Below are positions 22,346-33,749 of a stretch of 64,000 nt of DNA, in pieces. Made by a program: the position numbers and the translations under genes. Origin of the DNA: Argyresthia goedartella (Eukaryota > Arthropoda > Insecta > Lepidoptera > Argyresthiidae); assembly GCA_949825045.1 (NCBI GenBank), contig OX463836.1:9937829-10001828 (forward strand). Reading direction: 5' to 3'. Each line of letters opens with the position of its first letter. The stretch's first letter is position 1. The notes beneath the pieces are model-generated. The model was given only the letters and a program-made list of their open reading frames with translations, made no database searches and had not been told where the DNA came from.

Positions 22346-22623
22346 AAGAAGTTTGGTGATCATTTATCCAAACATAATTTGGTGGACATTTATCCATTCT
22401 GGCAGTCATTTCGAATTTATTGGTAGTAAAATAGGTGCGTTTTTGGTAATCGTTTAAACATAAGCCTATTACTATCACCATATGTGGATGTTCATACAAC
22501 CGATCCCAAGGCTCATTGTCATGTAACCTAGGGCATAAGAACAGCTACCAACACCTACACACGTATATACTTCCAAATAATAATAACCTACTTAAATAAT
22601 AAATAAATCTAAAATACAAAAAA

Positions 22624-22850
22624 CTACACAAATAAACCGCCCCAGAACGCTCCCGGACCAAAGGTACCCATTACGCTGGCAGCGTTGCCGCGCTGCACAG
22701 CAAGTGAGACCCTTTGCACCAGGAAGGCTCCGGAGCGGTAGTCATGGCCTCGGTCCCTCAAGCGACGCCCAATGTCCCTGATGAAGGCCCTACCCTGCGA
22801 TCCCCACACCCCCGTGGTCTCGACGGCCAATGGAACAAACTAATAACTCC
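22624..22850 (-). pseudogene. C-terminal fragment of a reverse-transcriptase-type element (tentative)
   Basis: The minus frame reads VPLAVETTGVWGSQGRAF, then IGRRLRDR and QRVSLAVQRGNAASVMGTF, and stops. The ethG...VWG...QRxSxAxQRGNAAxxxGT pattern is one I associate with the extreme C terminus of invertebrate retroelement-encoded reverse transcriptase proteins. This rests on pattern memory only. Nothing of the polymerase is nearby. The region is clearly richer in GC than its surroundings. Confidence 0.4.
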
Positions 22851-23074
22851 CCATACACATATACACACAACACTCACACACATGCAACGCACACAAACAC
22901 ACACTGACATAACAGGTTTCAGTTTCAGGAACTGGTTTCTAAAATACAGGTGAAAATCTAGTTTAGTTGCCAGGACTGAAATTTAATTTTGTAATTTATG
23001 ATTTGGTGAAATAAACTAAATTTCATTAAAAAAAAACGTTATTTGTTAACATATAAGAAAAGTAAAAATGTTTA

Positions 23075-23317
23075 ATATAATACCTTGGACGCTATTTACA
23101 CATATCGATCTAGCCCCAAACTAGGATTCCCTGTATCTTGGGTACTAGACAACGATACACATATTTATATAGACAAATATTATACTTAGATAGATAAACA
23201 ACCATGACTAGGGTACAAACTCCGTTCTCATCAAACTAATATTTACCCCCACCGGGACTCGAACCCGGGACCCTTGGCTTCGTAGGCAGGGTCACTGCCG
23301 ACTCGGCCATTCGGGTC
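23075..23317 (-). mobile_element. SINE family A
   Basis: Minus-oriented full copy: gacccgaatggccgagtcgg head, box B ggttcgagtcc, tail cctagtttggggctagatc and gtccaaggtatta. Confidence 0.8.
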
Positions 23318-23469
23318 GTCAAACGTAACGTTTACCCTTTAACTGTACGCTAGAATCCCAAGGGAAGTTGCGAGTCATTCCCAATACAAGTATCGAGATT
23401 ACTTACTGGGGAGTCTCGTTGCGTGTTATGTTACAGTTTATATGAAATAAAACAACTTTTTATATATTT

Positions 23470-24490
23470 TATCTACACACATATCATAAACCCTCTTTAC
23501 TGCGTCTAAAAACCGCACGTTAAGACCAGCATAATGTAACACTATGTATATAACTGTACATAATTAGGCATTAAGCAGTCACATAAACTACTATTATCTA
23601 CACACGTATCATAAACCCTCTTTATCTACACGCGTATCATAAACCCTCTTTACTGCGTACAAAAACCGCACGTTACGATCAGCATAATGTTAAAACTACT
23701 TGGTAAAAACTCATTTCTTATCCGAAAAATTACACATTATGACCATAATGTGTAATTTTTCTACACATTATGACATTCAAATTTCGAACGCCGACGCCCG
23801 CCTGCATGCCGCCCCTAGTTTGTCTGTGAAGTTGGTACTGACATTCAAATTTCGAACGCCCGAAGTTGGTGCTACAGAACAAGCTAAACAACTGCCGAGC
23901 CACAATGCCGGTCTAACATGCGGTTCCTGAACACATCAAAGAGAGCTTATGATATTTGTGTAGATAAACTAGTGTATGTAATTGTACATAATTAGGCATT
24001 AAAACTCTCGAGTGATATTATTATGAAACTCGCCTTCGGCTCGTTTCATAAACCCACTCTCGATTATTAATGCCCTCCATTATGTAACAGTCGCATAACC
24101 TACTATTACTGCGTCCAAAAACCGCACGTTACGATCAGCATAATGTTAAACCACTTTTAAAAAACCTATATCTTATCTGAATATTGAACATTATGACCAT
24201 AATGTGTAAATTTTCTACATATTATAACATTCAAATTTCGAACGCCGACGCCCGCCTGCGTGCCGCCCCTACTGTGTCTGTGAAGTTGGTACTACAGAAC
24301 AAGCTAAACAACTGCAGAGCAATGATGAATGCCACAATGCCGGTCGAACATGCGGTTCCTGAACACATTAAAGAGAGCTTATGATATGTGTGTAGATAAA
24401 CTAGTGTATGTAACTGTACATAATTAGGCATTAAAACTCTCGAATGTTGATGCACTCCATTATGTAGCAGTCACATAAACTACTTACTAT
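23470..24490 (+). mobile_element. Tandem cluster of M3 foldback elements
   Basis: At least two successive copies (about 23580-24090 and 24100-24490) plus fragments. Landmarks such as tatctacacacgtatcataa, attcaaatttcgaacg, agaacaagctaaacaac and gtgtgtagataaactagtgt recur in direct order. Short duplications inside (for example gacattcaaatttcgaacg twice at 23770-23860) point to local slippage or unequal exchange. Confidence 0.65.
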
Positions 24491-24504
24491 TATTATTTAT
24501 AGAA

Positions 24505-24615
24505 GATTATAATAAACCGCTGTCAGCTCTGAGAGTTGTCTCAGATATGTCACGATGACGGTTCCGCCATATCATATCTGTCATTCACACGCCCTTGAGA
24601 TAACTCTCAGAGCTA
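24505..24615. mobile_element. Small inverted-repeat element (agctctgagagttgtctca)
   Basis: Ends are agctctgagagttgtctca and the complement tgagataactctcagagct around a roughly 60-bp middle. A reversed second copy lies at 32880-33008, with the same outer ataataaaccgc. Confidence 0.65.
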
Positions 24616-25117
24616 AAATTGGCAAGTTTTGTTCTCATATTTCTCGGATCCAGATCAGCGATGACTGTATTGATTCGTAGGAAGTGTTTATTTTTTATCT
24701 GTTCTAAGAACCGACAGAAAATCTCGTTTTATTTTATGGCTCTCGTAAAAACCACCACGTCTGGGTGTTTTGGCCTGACTCAGAATTAGGGTTTTATCTA
24801 CTGACCTTACATTCTTGTGCTTTTTAAAGTTAGTAGGTAGGCGGTGGAATTTTGAAACGTCTAAACTAACTAACTAAACTGTTAAATTTTCCAGTTGTAA
24901 TAGATTCTAATTTCATACTTGTTCAGTTTTCTTGTGACTCCTTGGAATGTTTGATTGTGTGATGATTAGCTTTACTTTTTGACCTTTGCCTCCTAATAAT
25001 AAACAATTAGTGGATTCTTCCTATTTGTTGTTAAAACCTTCAAGAATCTCATTGTTAATTATTCTATCAGGAACTTATTACCTAACTAAACTATTTTTTA
25101 CAGACAAGTCATACCGG

Positions 25118-25233
25118 TAAAAGGGGGCTAATTAGAATTGAGTGGCTAATCGGAATTAATACAAATGCAGAGATTTGGTTGCATTTTCTATTAGTTCCAA
25201 TTAGCCCCTCAATTCCAATTAGCCCCCTTTTAC
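25118..25233. mobile_element. Short palindromic MITE (gtaaaagggggctaatt)
   Basis: gtaaaagggggctaatta at the left is mirrored by aattagcccccttttac at the right. Nested inner repeats (aattgagtggctaat / attagcccctcaatt) let nearly the whole 116 bp form one hairpin. Confidence 0.75.
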
Positions 25234-25527
25234 TAGTTAAATTATAATTTCATATCCTAGAACTAAGAAATAACTGACAAATAACGTTTTAAATTTTATT
25301 TTAATTTTATGTTATAGAACATAAAATTAAAATAAAATCAGCAAAGTGGCAGGGTGCCCAACATGCTGCCACCATTACATCGCTCACTGCATGGCCAGAC
25401 TAATGCGCTGGGCTAGGTAGGTGCCAGCTTGTGGCTCACCGGAAGCTTCGGTGAGTCTCTCTCTTTACGATCTCCTACACTAAAAATCATGTTCAAATAT
25501 TATCTCGAAAATTATATTACTGCTTTT

Positions 25528-25911
25528 TAGGGTTCCGTACCCGAAGGGAGCCAAACGGGACCCTATTACTAAGCCTCCGCTGTCCGTCCGTCCCTCCGTC
25601 TGTATCTCATGAACCGTGATAGTAAGTTGAATTTATCGCAGATGATGTATTTCTGTTGCCGCTATAACAAAAAATACTAAAAAACAGAATAAAATAAATA
25701 TTTAAGGGGGCTCCCATACAACAAACTTTTTTTTTCACGTATTTGCTCGATATTGATAACGGCAACAGAAAGACGCTTGAAATATTCACATAAAAAAAAA
25801 ATAAGGGGGGCTCCCACACAACAAACGTGTTTTTTCGCCGTTTTAATAAATACCCGTTTTAATAGTACGGAAGCCTTCCTGCGCGAGTCCGACTTGCACT
25901 TGGCCGGTTTA
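25528..25911 (+). repeat. Dispersed repeat M5, shorter form
   Basis: gggttccgtacccgaaggga to cgacttgcacttggccggtt. This copy lacks the gtagccgcaccaataac module and instead has a duplicated ggggctcccacacaacaaac, with tttgctcgatattgataacg as at 41960. Confidence 0.7.
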
Positions 25912-25923
25912 CTTATGTTATGA

Positions 25924-26042
25924 AATTAATAGTTGCCACAACATGGCATCATTATACAGGTGAATTAATAGTTGCCACAACATGGCATCATTATACAGGT
26001 GAATTAATAGTTGCCACAACATGGCATCATTATACAGGTGAA
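25924..26042. repeat. 39-bp tandem repeat, three copies
   Basis: The word attaatagttgccacaacat starts at 25925, 25964 and 26003. The copies are identical over their length, which suggests very recent expansion. Confidence 0.9.
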
Positions 26043-26610
26043 TTTAATTGGCTGACCATATTTTGGAGAATGATAGTACCCAATGACCCATCGTTTTAAA
26101 CGAATTTCCCCAAGAAACATATGATCGCAAGCGAAAAAATATTTTGGGTCTCCCATAGTAACTTGTTATCAGCTGATCGGGTCAATGTACTGAGAGCCGA
26201 AAACATATTTTCATTTGCGACCATATGTTTGTTAGGGAATACACATATATACATAGCGTCACGCCTTTTCCCATACGAGGTGACAGAGGCACAATTGTGC
26301 CCACTTTGAGCCAGTTATTCAATACTCCATTTTGCGTGACAGGGGGCTAGCCCATCGCCGCTGCTATGGAGTAATAAAGGTTTCCTCACGTTGTTTTCCA
26401 TCACCGTTAGAACGCCCGTATAACGTACTAAAGATAAATTAATTATCTCATTGGTACATGGTCAGGAATCGAACCTGCATCTCCTGTGTGAGAAGCAAGC
26501 GTGAAACCCATTAGACCACGGAGCTCTTCTTCGGAGGGGAATGTTGTTCATATTGATGGGTAGGTAGTATCATTCATTACCCAAAAAATGGTCAGATAAT
26601 TAAATGTCAG
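26043..26610. mobile_element. MITE family M4 split by a SINE
   Basis: 26043-26235 and 26535-26610 are the left and right parts of an M4 copy (atttaattggctgaccatat ... ggtcagataattaaatgtca). Between them sits a complete SINE family C. gggaat occurs at both junctions, consistent with a short target duplication. Confidence 0.7.
26247..26528 (-). mobile_element. SINE family C, complete copy
   Basis: Minus strand: head ctccgtggtctaatgggttt, then ctcacacaggagatgcagg and box B ggttcgattcc. The tail contains gttagaacg, aaaatggagtattgaataac, tgggcacaattgtgcctctg and gggaaaaggcgtgacgctat. Box A is weak. It is the reference for family C in this window. Confidence 0.75.
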
Positions 26611-26805
26611 CCATGTATTTAAAAAATAACGACCAAAACACGTGTTCCGTATTCAAATTCAAGTTTTTCGTGTGGCAACCGCTAAATTGATATTGTCGAA
26701 GTTTGGTATAGAGAGAGAAGGGACCATAGAGATGGATCTGCCTTTTGTCGCTAAAACCAAATGTAAGTTCCGAAATATGGAACGCACGTAAGCGCTGATA
26801 TGCTC

Positions 26806-27053
26806 GACCCGAATGGCCGACTCGGCAGTGACCCTGCCTACGAAGCCTAAGGTCCCGGGTTCGAGTCCCGGTGGGGGCAAACACTTGTTTGATGAGAGCG
26901 GATGTATGTACCATATTCATGGTTGTTTATCTATCTAAGTATTGTATTTATCTATATAAGTATGTGTATCGTTGTCTAGTACCCAACATACAGGGAATAC
27001 TAGTTTGGGGCTAGATCAATGTGTGTAAATAGTGTCCAAGGTATTATTATTAT
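26806..27053 (+). mobile_element. SINE family A
   Basis: Box A tggccgactcgg (26813-26824), box B ggttcgagtcc (26858-26868), and a tail ending gtgtccaaggtattattatt. Confidence 0.8.
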
Positions 27054-27469
27054 CTTAAATATTGGGATAATTTTAGCATACAGAAATGCCGAGATTAGTA
27101 CTAACGCGCATTTTTTACTTTCGGGTCTAATATAGAAGAGTCTGGAAACGGATGACGTCACAGACACAAGTTTTTTATAAGTCTGTTTTTGTTGGATCGA
27201 TGACCCAAACATGTGGTCACCACGTGGCTTTTAACGATTTTATCAACGAGTAGCCCTTATTACAGTTTGGCAAAGGCCATATTCCATCGACGTAGCCACA
27301 GGGAAACAGATATCGATTTTGGCATAGTTTTTGTAACCCACTTCTGTAAGAGTCCGTTATTATTATTTGGGTTATGTTTATATGTTGGCTTTTTTGCTCT
27401 TATTAAAACTTTTAAGGAAAACTTTACATTCATAATTCCTTATTGCACACACACTAATTAAATTTAAAA
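27054..27469. other. Unassigned sequence
   Basis: An 82-codon plus frame at 27213-27461 has a hydrophobic middle (LLLFGLCLYVGFFALI) but no family I recognise. I do not call a gene. Confidence 0.3.
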
Positions 27470-27600
27470 GGTTACATTAGGAGAAATCATATGTACAAAG
27501 GCGAGCTTATCTCTAAAAAGAGATTTCTTCCAGCAAACCAAGGCATGAAAGGGAAATGTATCATGAAAGGGTAGGCAGTGTACAATATCTAATATCTAAT
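27470..27600 (-). repeat. LINE 3' untranslated tail remnant
   Basis: acaaaggcgagcttatctct with aaaaagagatttcttccagc matches 61215-61275. Both look like the 3' tail of one LINE family, in minus orientation. Confidence 0.45.
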
Positions 27601-27701
27601 TTACAGCTATTAATTTGAGTACTAAGTAATCTCAAACTTATACTCAAATCTACCGATAATTATGGAAAAGTGGCCGTTTTCTTGATACCCTGATACAAAA
27701 T

Positions 27702-28195
27702 AGCTGTGCTGCTGCCACCCCATATAGGAAAAAGCGTGACGCTATGTTATGTAACGAGGTTTTTGTTGGTTTTGTCACGGCAGAGTGGAAAAATGGACAG
27801 ATTTCCTCTGGAGATCTTAAAATTGCCATTTGAGCAATTTAAAAACCATGTCAAAGCGACTTTGTCGAAAAAGGGATATTACAATGTTCAAGATTACTTA
27901 AATGACGGGACTGTATGGGGTTAATGTGGCTCAACACAGACTTTGCTGTTACTAATTTTGTAATAATTTATTCCTACTTATTAATTATGACATAATGATA
28001 TTATAAAATTTGAATTAGTTAAGCACATCTTTTTTTAAAAGAGATCTAAAAATCAATCTGTGGGAGTTTCTACGCCCTTCTTCTCCCACAGTGGTCCAAT
28101 GTAGAAAAGTGGCAAAAATGACGATTGCTAAGTATATGTAAATATCTACAGTAATAAAAACATTTGAAATTTGGAATTTTTGAATTTTAAATAGC
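27702..28195 (+). pseudogene. SINE C tail fragment and LINE 3' end (family J)
   Basis: 27702-27755 is a family C tail. From 27788 the frame reads FPLEILKLPFEQFKNHVK, then a KKGYYNVQDYLND block and stop. This is the C-terminal helix motif of Jockey/CR1-like LINE proteins. The 3' untranslated part (gagatctaaaaatcaatctg, ttctcccacagtggtccaat, taataaaaacatttg) is nearly the same at 62940-63330. Confidence 0.65.
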
Positions 28196-28243
28196 TACAG
28201 AAGCTGGTTGGTAGCTGTGCACAATCTGACCATTATTCCGGTC

Positions 28244-28490
28244 ATAATAATAATACTTTGGACACTATTTACACACATTGATCTAGCCCCAAACTAGGAT
28301 TCCCTGTATCTTGGGTACTAGACAACGATACAGGTACTTATATAGATAAATATTATACTTAGATAGATAAACAACCTAACTAGGATACAGACATCCGTTC
28401 TCATCAAACAAATATTTGCCCCCACCGGGAATCGAACACGGGACCCTTGGATTCGTAGGCAGGGTCACTGCCGACTCGGCCATTCGGGTC
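28244..28490 (-). mobile_element. SINE family A
   Basis: Minus-oriented copy with mutated box B (tgttcgattcc), and otherwise complete from gacccgaatggccgagtcgg to the ttattattat tail. Confidence 0.75.
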
Positions 28491-28794
28491 TTCATCATTC
28501 TGTTGTGACGAAAACCTCGTAACTTAACAAAGCGTTCCGTGACTAGACTATCGTCTCGTGTCATGTGTGTTGTCTATAAGTCTACAACAACGGTCAAGTT
28601 CAAGAGTCGTCTTCAAAACAGGTTTCGTTGAAGGAAAACCGGTTTCGCACAGTATTATAGAAAATGCACGCGTGCGTGTCGAAGACCTAGCTGGACTGTA
28701 CCGATTTTAATAAACACAGATTTGCCTCTGGTGTAAGACCAGTAAAATCAAAATCACTATTTCTTTATTACTGTTGTTATTTACATATACTGGG

Positions 28795-29035
28795 CAAATG
28801 TATTTTTTGCCGCTTCTCTACATTGGAACACTGTTGGAGGAGAAGCGAAGAAACTCCCACAGATTGATTTTACATCTCTTTTCAAAATTGGGTTGTGTTT
28901 ATGTAATACAAATAATACGACATTAATTATTATAAGTAATCAGCAGGAATAATTATTACAAAACTTTAACTGCAATTCTCTGAAGGAATAGTGTAATTGT
29001 GCTCTGAATGACTGTTGCGCTACCGAATCAGCCTG
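28795..29035 (-). repeat. LINE family J 3' end, diverged minus-strand copy
   Basis: Complement contains caatctgtgggagtttctt and cttctcctccaacagtgttc, resembling the 28040-28100 tail in reverse. Confidence 0.4.
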
Positions 29036-29049
29036 TTCACTAACTCCAA

Positions 29050-29345
29050 TTTGTAGCGAAATCGATGCAGTTTATGTGGCATTGATCATTGCTCTGCACT
29101 TGTTTAGCTTGTTCAGTAGTACCAACTTCACAGACAAGTTTGTCGACAACTTCATTGACAGGGGGGCACGCAGGCAGACGTCGGCGTTCGAAATTTGAAT
29201 GTCGTAATTTGTCGAAAATTATGGTCATAGTTTCTATATTAAGATAAGAAATGAGTTTTTACCAAGTAGTATAACATTATGCTGGTCGTAATGTGCGGTT
29301 TTTGGACGCAGTAAAGAGGGTTTATGATACGTGTGTAGATAAATA
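29050..29345 (-). mobile_element. Foldback element family M3
   Basis: Minus-oriented copy with cgaaatttgaatgtcgtaat and ggtttatgatacgtgtgtag at its right end. A short extra segment near 29140-29160 (gtttgtcgacaacttcatt) is not in the other copies. Confidence 0.55.
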
Positions 29346-29349
29346 GAAT

Positions 29350-31530
29350 AAGGGTTCAGTTTAAGCTAAATAGTTTATAGACAGGAACGCATTGCAAGTA
29401 GTTCTGCTACTCACTCTGCTACCTACTACTAGCCTCTGGCTATGTCGTTTAATGATTCATTAAGGATTACTTAGTGGATGATTTTGTACTTATCTACATT
29501 TTCTCAAACGTACAATGAAATGTCGTTATGTCATATAGCAGGCTTGGAAGTATCACGTTTCGGGCCGCACAACTCGAGGGAACTGTAAAGGAATTTCCTA
29601 CAACATTGCAGGTATGACAAGAAGTATTTTTTTTAAATTTTATGCTCAAAGCAAAAGACATCAACGGGCGCACGGAACTTACGATTAGTAATATTTTCAA
29701 ACTTGAATTTGTTTTTAGAGTGGTGTATTTTTTATTTCATTGCATACTATTACATGCCTCTGGCCGTGAAAAGGGCTTGCCGGCTTCGTATCACTATATC
29801 TATACCGACTCAGCCAGCAAGCTTTTCTTTCTCGGCGCCTGCAGTAATGTCCTATTCAATTTGGAATCGGATTAATGAGTAGGGCGGTGGTAAGTGATAG
29901 AAATACTTGCCTTCATTAATGCGAAGGCGAGATTCAAAGTGGCGTTTTTGACGATTCTAAATATTATTTGAATGAATAACAAAAGTATTATAATGTAGTT
30001 GTGGGTAAAGATTGTTACTTTAGGGAGACATATTGGTAACATTTACGGACTACTGCGTGTTACATAAATATAAAAATGTTTGGTTTAATTAATTAAGCAC
30101 GCAGTAGTTAGCTTGCGTTGCCTTTTAAGATTCCGTACCTGAAGGGTCCAAACGGAGCCCCATAGTTGTCAATCACTTGTCCGTCCGTCCGTCGGTTGTC
30201 TGTCATACAGTATTTTTACAGCCAAACAGTTAAATTCTTCAAGTCTTCAAATTTTCCCATCATAACATCTTGTTGACCCAAAGCCAAAAATATTTTTAAA
30301 TATTAAGCTAAAGAGGGGCGCGTAAAAAAATGTCCTACCCAATCGATCCTTTCGAACTCGTTAACCTTCCTTTAACTGGTGACAAGGGGTCTTACAGGCC
30401 CAGCGGCGTCAGTAAAACATCATTTTACCCCCTTCCCTGCGCTTCCTTGGGCTCATCACTTGAGTAGCTTCGAGTTTACTTGCGTTCATGCCGTGGAAGG
30501 GGAAATCTGAGTCGGGCAGGCTCAAATCTGTAACTTGCATTGACGTAAATATTGGCAGGGGTCTCTCAGACCCCATGTCTCCACTTACGTAATTTTGCTG
30601 TATTTTTTTTTCGTATTTTTAACCGAGAACAGGCCAACCACCAGGAAAGCCTGCACCAGTTGTCTTCCTCGATTAAAGCGCAAATCAAATAACCAGTGTT
30701 ATTCATGTCCGAAACGTGTGTGCTTGCAGTGGGCAAAAAAATATATGCATAGAATTTCGTGAAAATAAATATTGATTGGAGTTGTTTTTTTTTAATTCAT
30801 TACTACTTCAATATTATAGTAAAAAGAGTTTTTTGTCGAAATATGTTAATTTAATTGTATGCTTTTGTAATTTGTGATCTCATCTCTAGTTTTTTTATTG
30901 TAAAGACGATATACATAAAAATTGCAAGATCGTAACAAAAATATATATTCACAGTATCGTTATTTGTTTTATTTTATCCTTTTATATATTATAACACAGT
31001 TTTGAAATAGTTTGGCTGGCTACAACACTTAATTTCTATGATATCCAGATACCGCAGTGGGCCTCTCAGACCATCATCTCATCTCCAGTTACGTTACACA
31101 AAAAACCATGTCACCAGTCAAAGGTTAAGTAGATAATTTTATTATTTTTTGTCTTAAGAAATGTTGGAAAAAAAGGAATGAGAAGCCACCAAAATCCTTT
31201 TTGTAAAAAAAAACATTTTTTTTACTTCCTATTGACCTTATGAACTTAAATTTTGGGGATAATTTTTACTACATTTTACTCACAAATACCAATACATTGA
31301 CAAATCTGATTGTATCTTTAAAATTATCTTATTCTTAGGCTTATATTTTACATTTGTTGCGGTTGCAAAACACCAATCTATAGGTAGGTATGGAGTATGG
31401 GCATCATAAAGACATTTCGACAGTAACACCGCCTGGACTGCAAGACAGCGATAAAAATGACATAAAATTGGATAACTATTCATTTAAAAATATAAAGCTG
31501 ACTTTTGGCTGAAAAAAGAGCTTCGTGCTA
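29350..31530. other. Mostly unassigned sequence with an M5 fragment
   Basis: 30125-30240 is the left end of an M5 repeat (attccgtacctgaagggtcc ... gtccgtccgtcggttgtctg). gtctctcagaccccatgtct near 30565 and cctctcagaccatcatctca near 31060 are related short words. No gene recognised. A 77-codon frame at 29642-29875 has no visible domain. Confidence 0.35.
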
Positions 31531-31540
31531 ATAGAACGCT

Positions 31541-31815
31541 TGCTTTCACGCTTGCTTCTCACACAGGAGATCCAGGTTCGATTCCTGACCATCAATGAGA
31601 TAATTAATTTATCTTAAGTACATTATACGGACGTTCTAACGGTGATGGAAAACATAGTGAGGAAACCTTCATTACTCCTTAGCTTCGGTGATGGGCTAGC
31701 CATCTGACACGCAAAATGGAGTATTGAATAACTGGCTCAAAGTGGGCACAATTGTGCCTCTGCCACCCCGAATGGGAAAAGGCGTGACGCTGTGTGTGTG
31801 TGTGTGTGTGTGTAT
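31541..31815 (+). mobile_element. SINE family C with (TG)n tail
   Basis: Plus-oriented: ttcacgcttgcttctcacac, box B ggttcgattcc, tail gggaaaaggcgtgacgctgt running into a TG microsatellite at 31796-31813. The first bases of the head are missing. Confidence 0.7.
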
Positions 31816-31879
31816 TTAAAGCTGACTTTTTTCCTTGTTAAACTGTAAAATAAAACTTGGGTAAACCCTAAAATGGAAC

Positions 31880-32130
31880 TATTGTGACAGACGGCACCTA
31901 GAGTACCGAAATTTCTATTATAGGAATTTAAAGGGCTGATAACTTTCAAACCACTGAACCGATTTTAATAAAACATGGCTTAGAACTATCGCAGGAAAGT
32001 CGACTACCCTTTACAGAAAACGGCATTAAAATCCGTCAACTCGTTTAAGCGCTAGAGTGCCACAGCCATACATACACAGACATACTTCAAACTTTAACAC
32101 CCCTCTTTTTTCGTCGTGGGTTAAATTAAC
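31880..32130 (-). repeat. Dispersed repeat M7, minus orientation
   Basis: Mirror of 4058-4290: aaccactgaaccgattttaa, tttaagcgctagagtgccac, then aacacccctcttttttcgtc. Confidence 0.55.
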
Positions 32131-32314
32131 CGGTCGAACAAAACCGCAAGGACACACTTTTATGTTATGTCTTTTTACAGTATTTTTTGCAAAATGTCTG
32201 TCGTACTGGTGACCGTCGTGGTACTAAGGCCCGTATTAATCAACTGCTATCAGAGGGCGAAGATTAAGTTTTCAATAAAATTGACTTAAAGTAATAAAGT
32301 AATACCTTTTAAAG

Positions 32315-32555
32315 TAATACCTTGGACACTATTGACACACATTGATTTAGCCCCAAACTAGGATTCCCTGTATCTTGGGTACTAGACAACGATACTCATA
32401 CTTATTTTGATAAATATTATACTTAGATAGTTAAACAACCATGACTAGGGTACAAACATCCGTTCTCATCAAACAAATATAGGCCCCCACCGGGACTCGA
32501 ACCCGGGACCCTTGGCTTCGTAGGCAGGGTCACTGCCGACTCGGCCATTCGGGTC
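32315..32555 (-). mobile_element. SINE family A
   Basis: Complete minus-oriented copy. An extra aagtaatacctttt just outside its tail duplicates part of the terminal aagtaatacctt. Confidence 0.8.
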
Positions 32556-32625
32556 GTCAACTTTACTACCGCGTTACCGTAAAACGACAGTTTTGTATAG
32601 AAAAGGTCAGCCGATGACCGTAACT

Positions 32626-32701
32626 ATGCCGAATCAGATTAAGAACCTAATTTGATCCGTATTATGCCGATTCAGATTAAGAACCTAATTTGATCCGCAA
32701 A
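32626..32701. repeat. 38-bp tandem duplication
   Basis: atgccgaatcagattaagaa at 32626 recurs, with one change, at 32664. Each copy continues with cctaatttgatccg. Confidence 0.8.
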
Positions 32702-32879
32702 ATTACCGTCTTAAAACAAGTTTTCATATTCGATAAATAAAGCCCATTATGGCGACTTGGAATGGAAATGGTTGCCATGGTGATGTTCTTGTTTTGAACC
32801 TAATTTGAGTCGGAAAAAGACTGTGGTAACCCCCCAGGTGACCAGAGAGTCGCAAGCTAGATAGTCACGTGACAAATCA

Positions 32880-33008
32880 CACTTCGCCCACAGCTCTAAG
32901 AGCTATCTCAAGCGCGTGAAAATTACGGATTTCGTACCGAAAACTGTCATTGTGAATAGGCCTTAGCTGAGATAACTCTCAGAGCTGAGAGCGGTTTATT
33001 ATTACGGG
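32880..33008. mobile_element. Small inverted-repeat element, second copy
   Basis: Reverse-oriented relative of 24505-24615: agctctaagagctatctcaa at one end and ctgagataactctcagagct with gcggtttattat at the other. Confidence 0.6.
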
Positions 33009-33399
33009 CCTAAGTAAATGCTCTGAATCAACATCTAATTTCAAAGTGTATTCTTTACCCGTTTCTGTGGCAGTTAATACAGAAGGAAATGTAACCGACA
33101 ATAAGTTTATATTGATCTTTAATTGACCGAGCGAGCGAAGCGACGAGGCGTCCCCGTTCAGGATTGGGCAAAAATGCTTTCCTATGTCCGGATGTTATCT
33201 TTAATATTAGATAACTAAATTTTACTAAATAGATTTTTTTTCAACAAGTTTTTTGATATATTTTTTTGCGGGTGTAAATTTTTTTAAATCCGCTGCTGTC
33301 TAAACAGCTTGTCGGATTTTAACAAATAAGGTGTCGTTGGATTTGTATAGAGTCTATATAATTTTAGTAAAAGTCAATTGGTTGAGTTTAAGACCGCAA

Positions 33400-33745
33400 A
33401 ATGTAGTTTACAAAATTATTTATGCGGTCACATTCATACTCCATGTATGACGACCCGAATGGCCGAGTCGGTAGTGACGCTGCCTACGAAACCAAGGGTC
33501 CCGGGTTCGAGTCCCGGTGGGGGCAAATGTTTGTTTGTTGAGAACGGATGTTTGTACCCTAGTCATGGTTGTTTATCTATCTAACTATAATATTTCTCTA
33601 TATAAGTATATATATCGTTGTCTAGTACCCAAGATACAGGGAATCCTAGTTTGGGGCTAGATCAATGTGTGTAAAAGGTGTCCAAGGTATTATTATTATT
33701 ATTATTATTATTATGTACGTAGCCAGATGCATTCATAAGTTTGTA
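33400..33745 (-). mobile_element. M6 module interrupted by SINE family A
   Basis: 33400-33447 and 33713-33745 are consecutive parts of the module seen whole at 10697-10800. Between them is a plus-oriented SINE A (head from 33452, box B ggttcgagtcc, (ATT)n tail). ATGTA at 33443-33447 and 33713-33717 is a plausible target duplication. Confidence 0.7.
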
Positions 33746-33749
33746 AGGA

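Noticed and set aside
23470..24490. CRISPR-like array
   Set aside because: Repeats are long, imperfect, fold back on themselves and are dispersed elsewhere; eukaryotic setting.
26659..26920. Minus-strand ORFs of about 70-106 codons across SINE A copies (also 6484, 28376, 33378)
   Set aside because: The recurring peptide pieces (for example PGLEPGTLGFVGRVTA) are translations of the SINE tRNA-like head.
27213..27461. Small membrane protein gene
   Set aside because: One hydrophobic stretch in an AT-rich frame is expected by chance; no other support.
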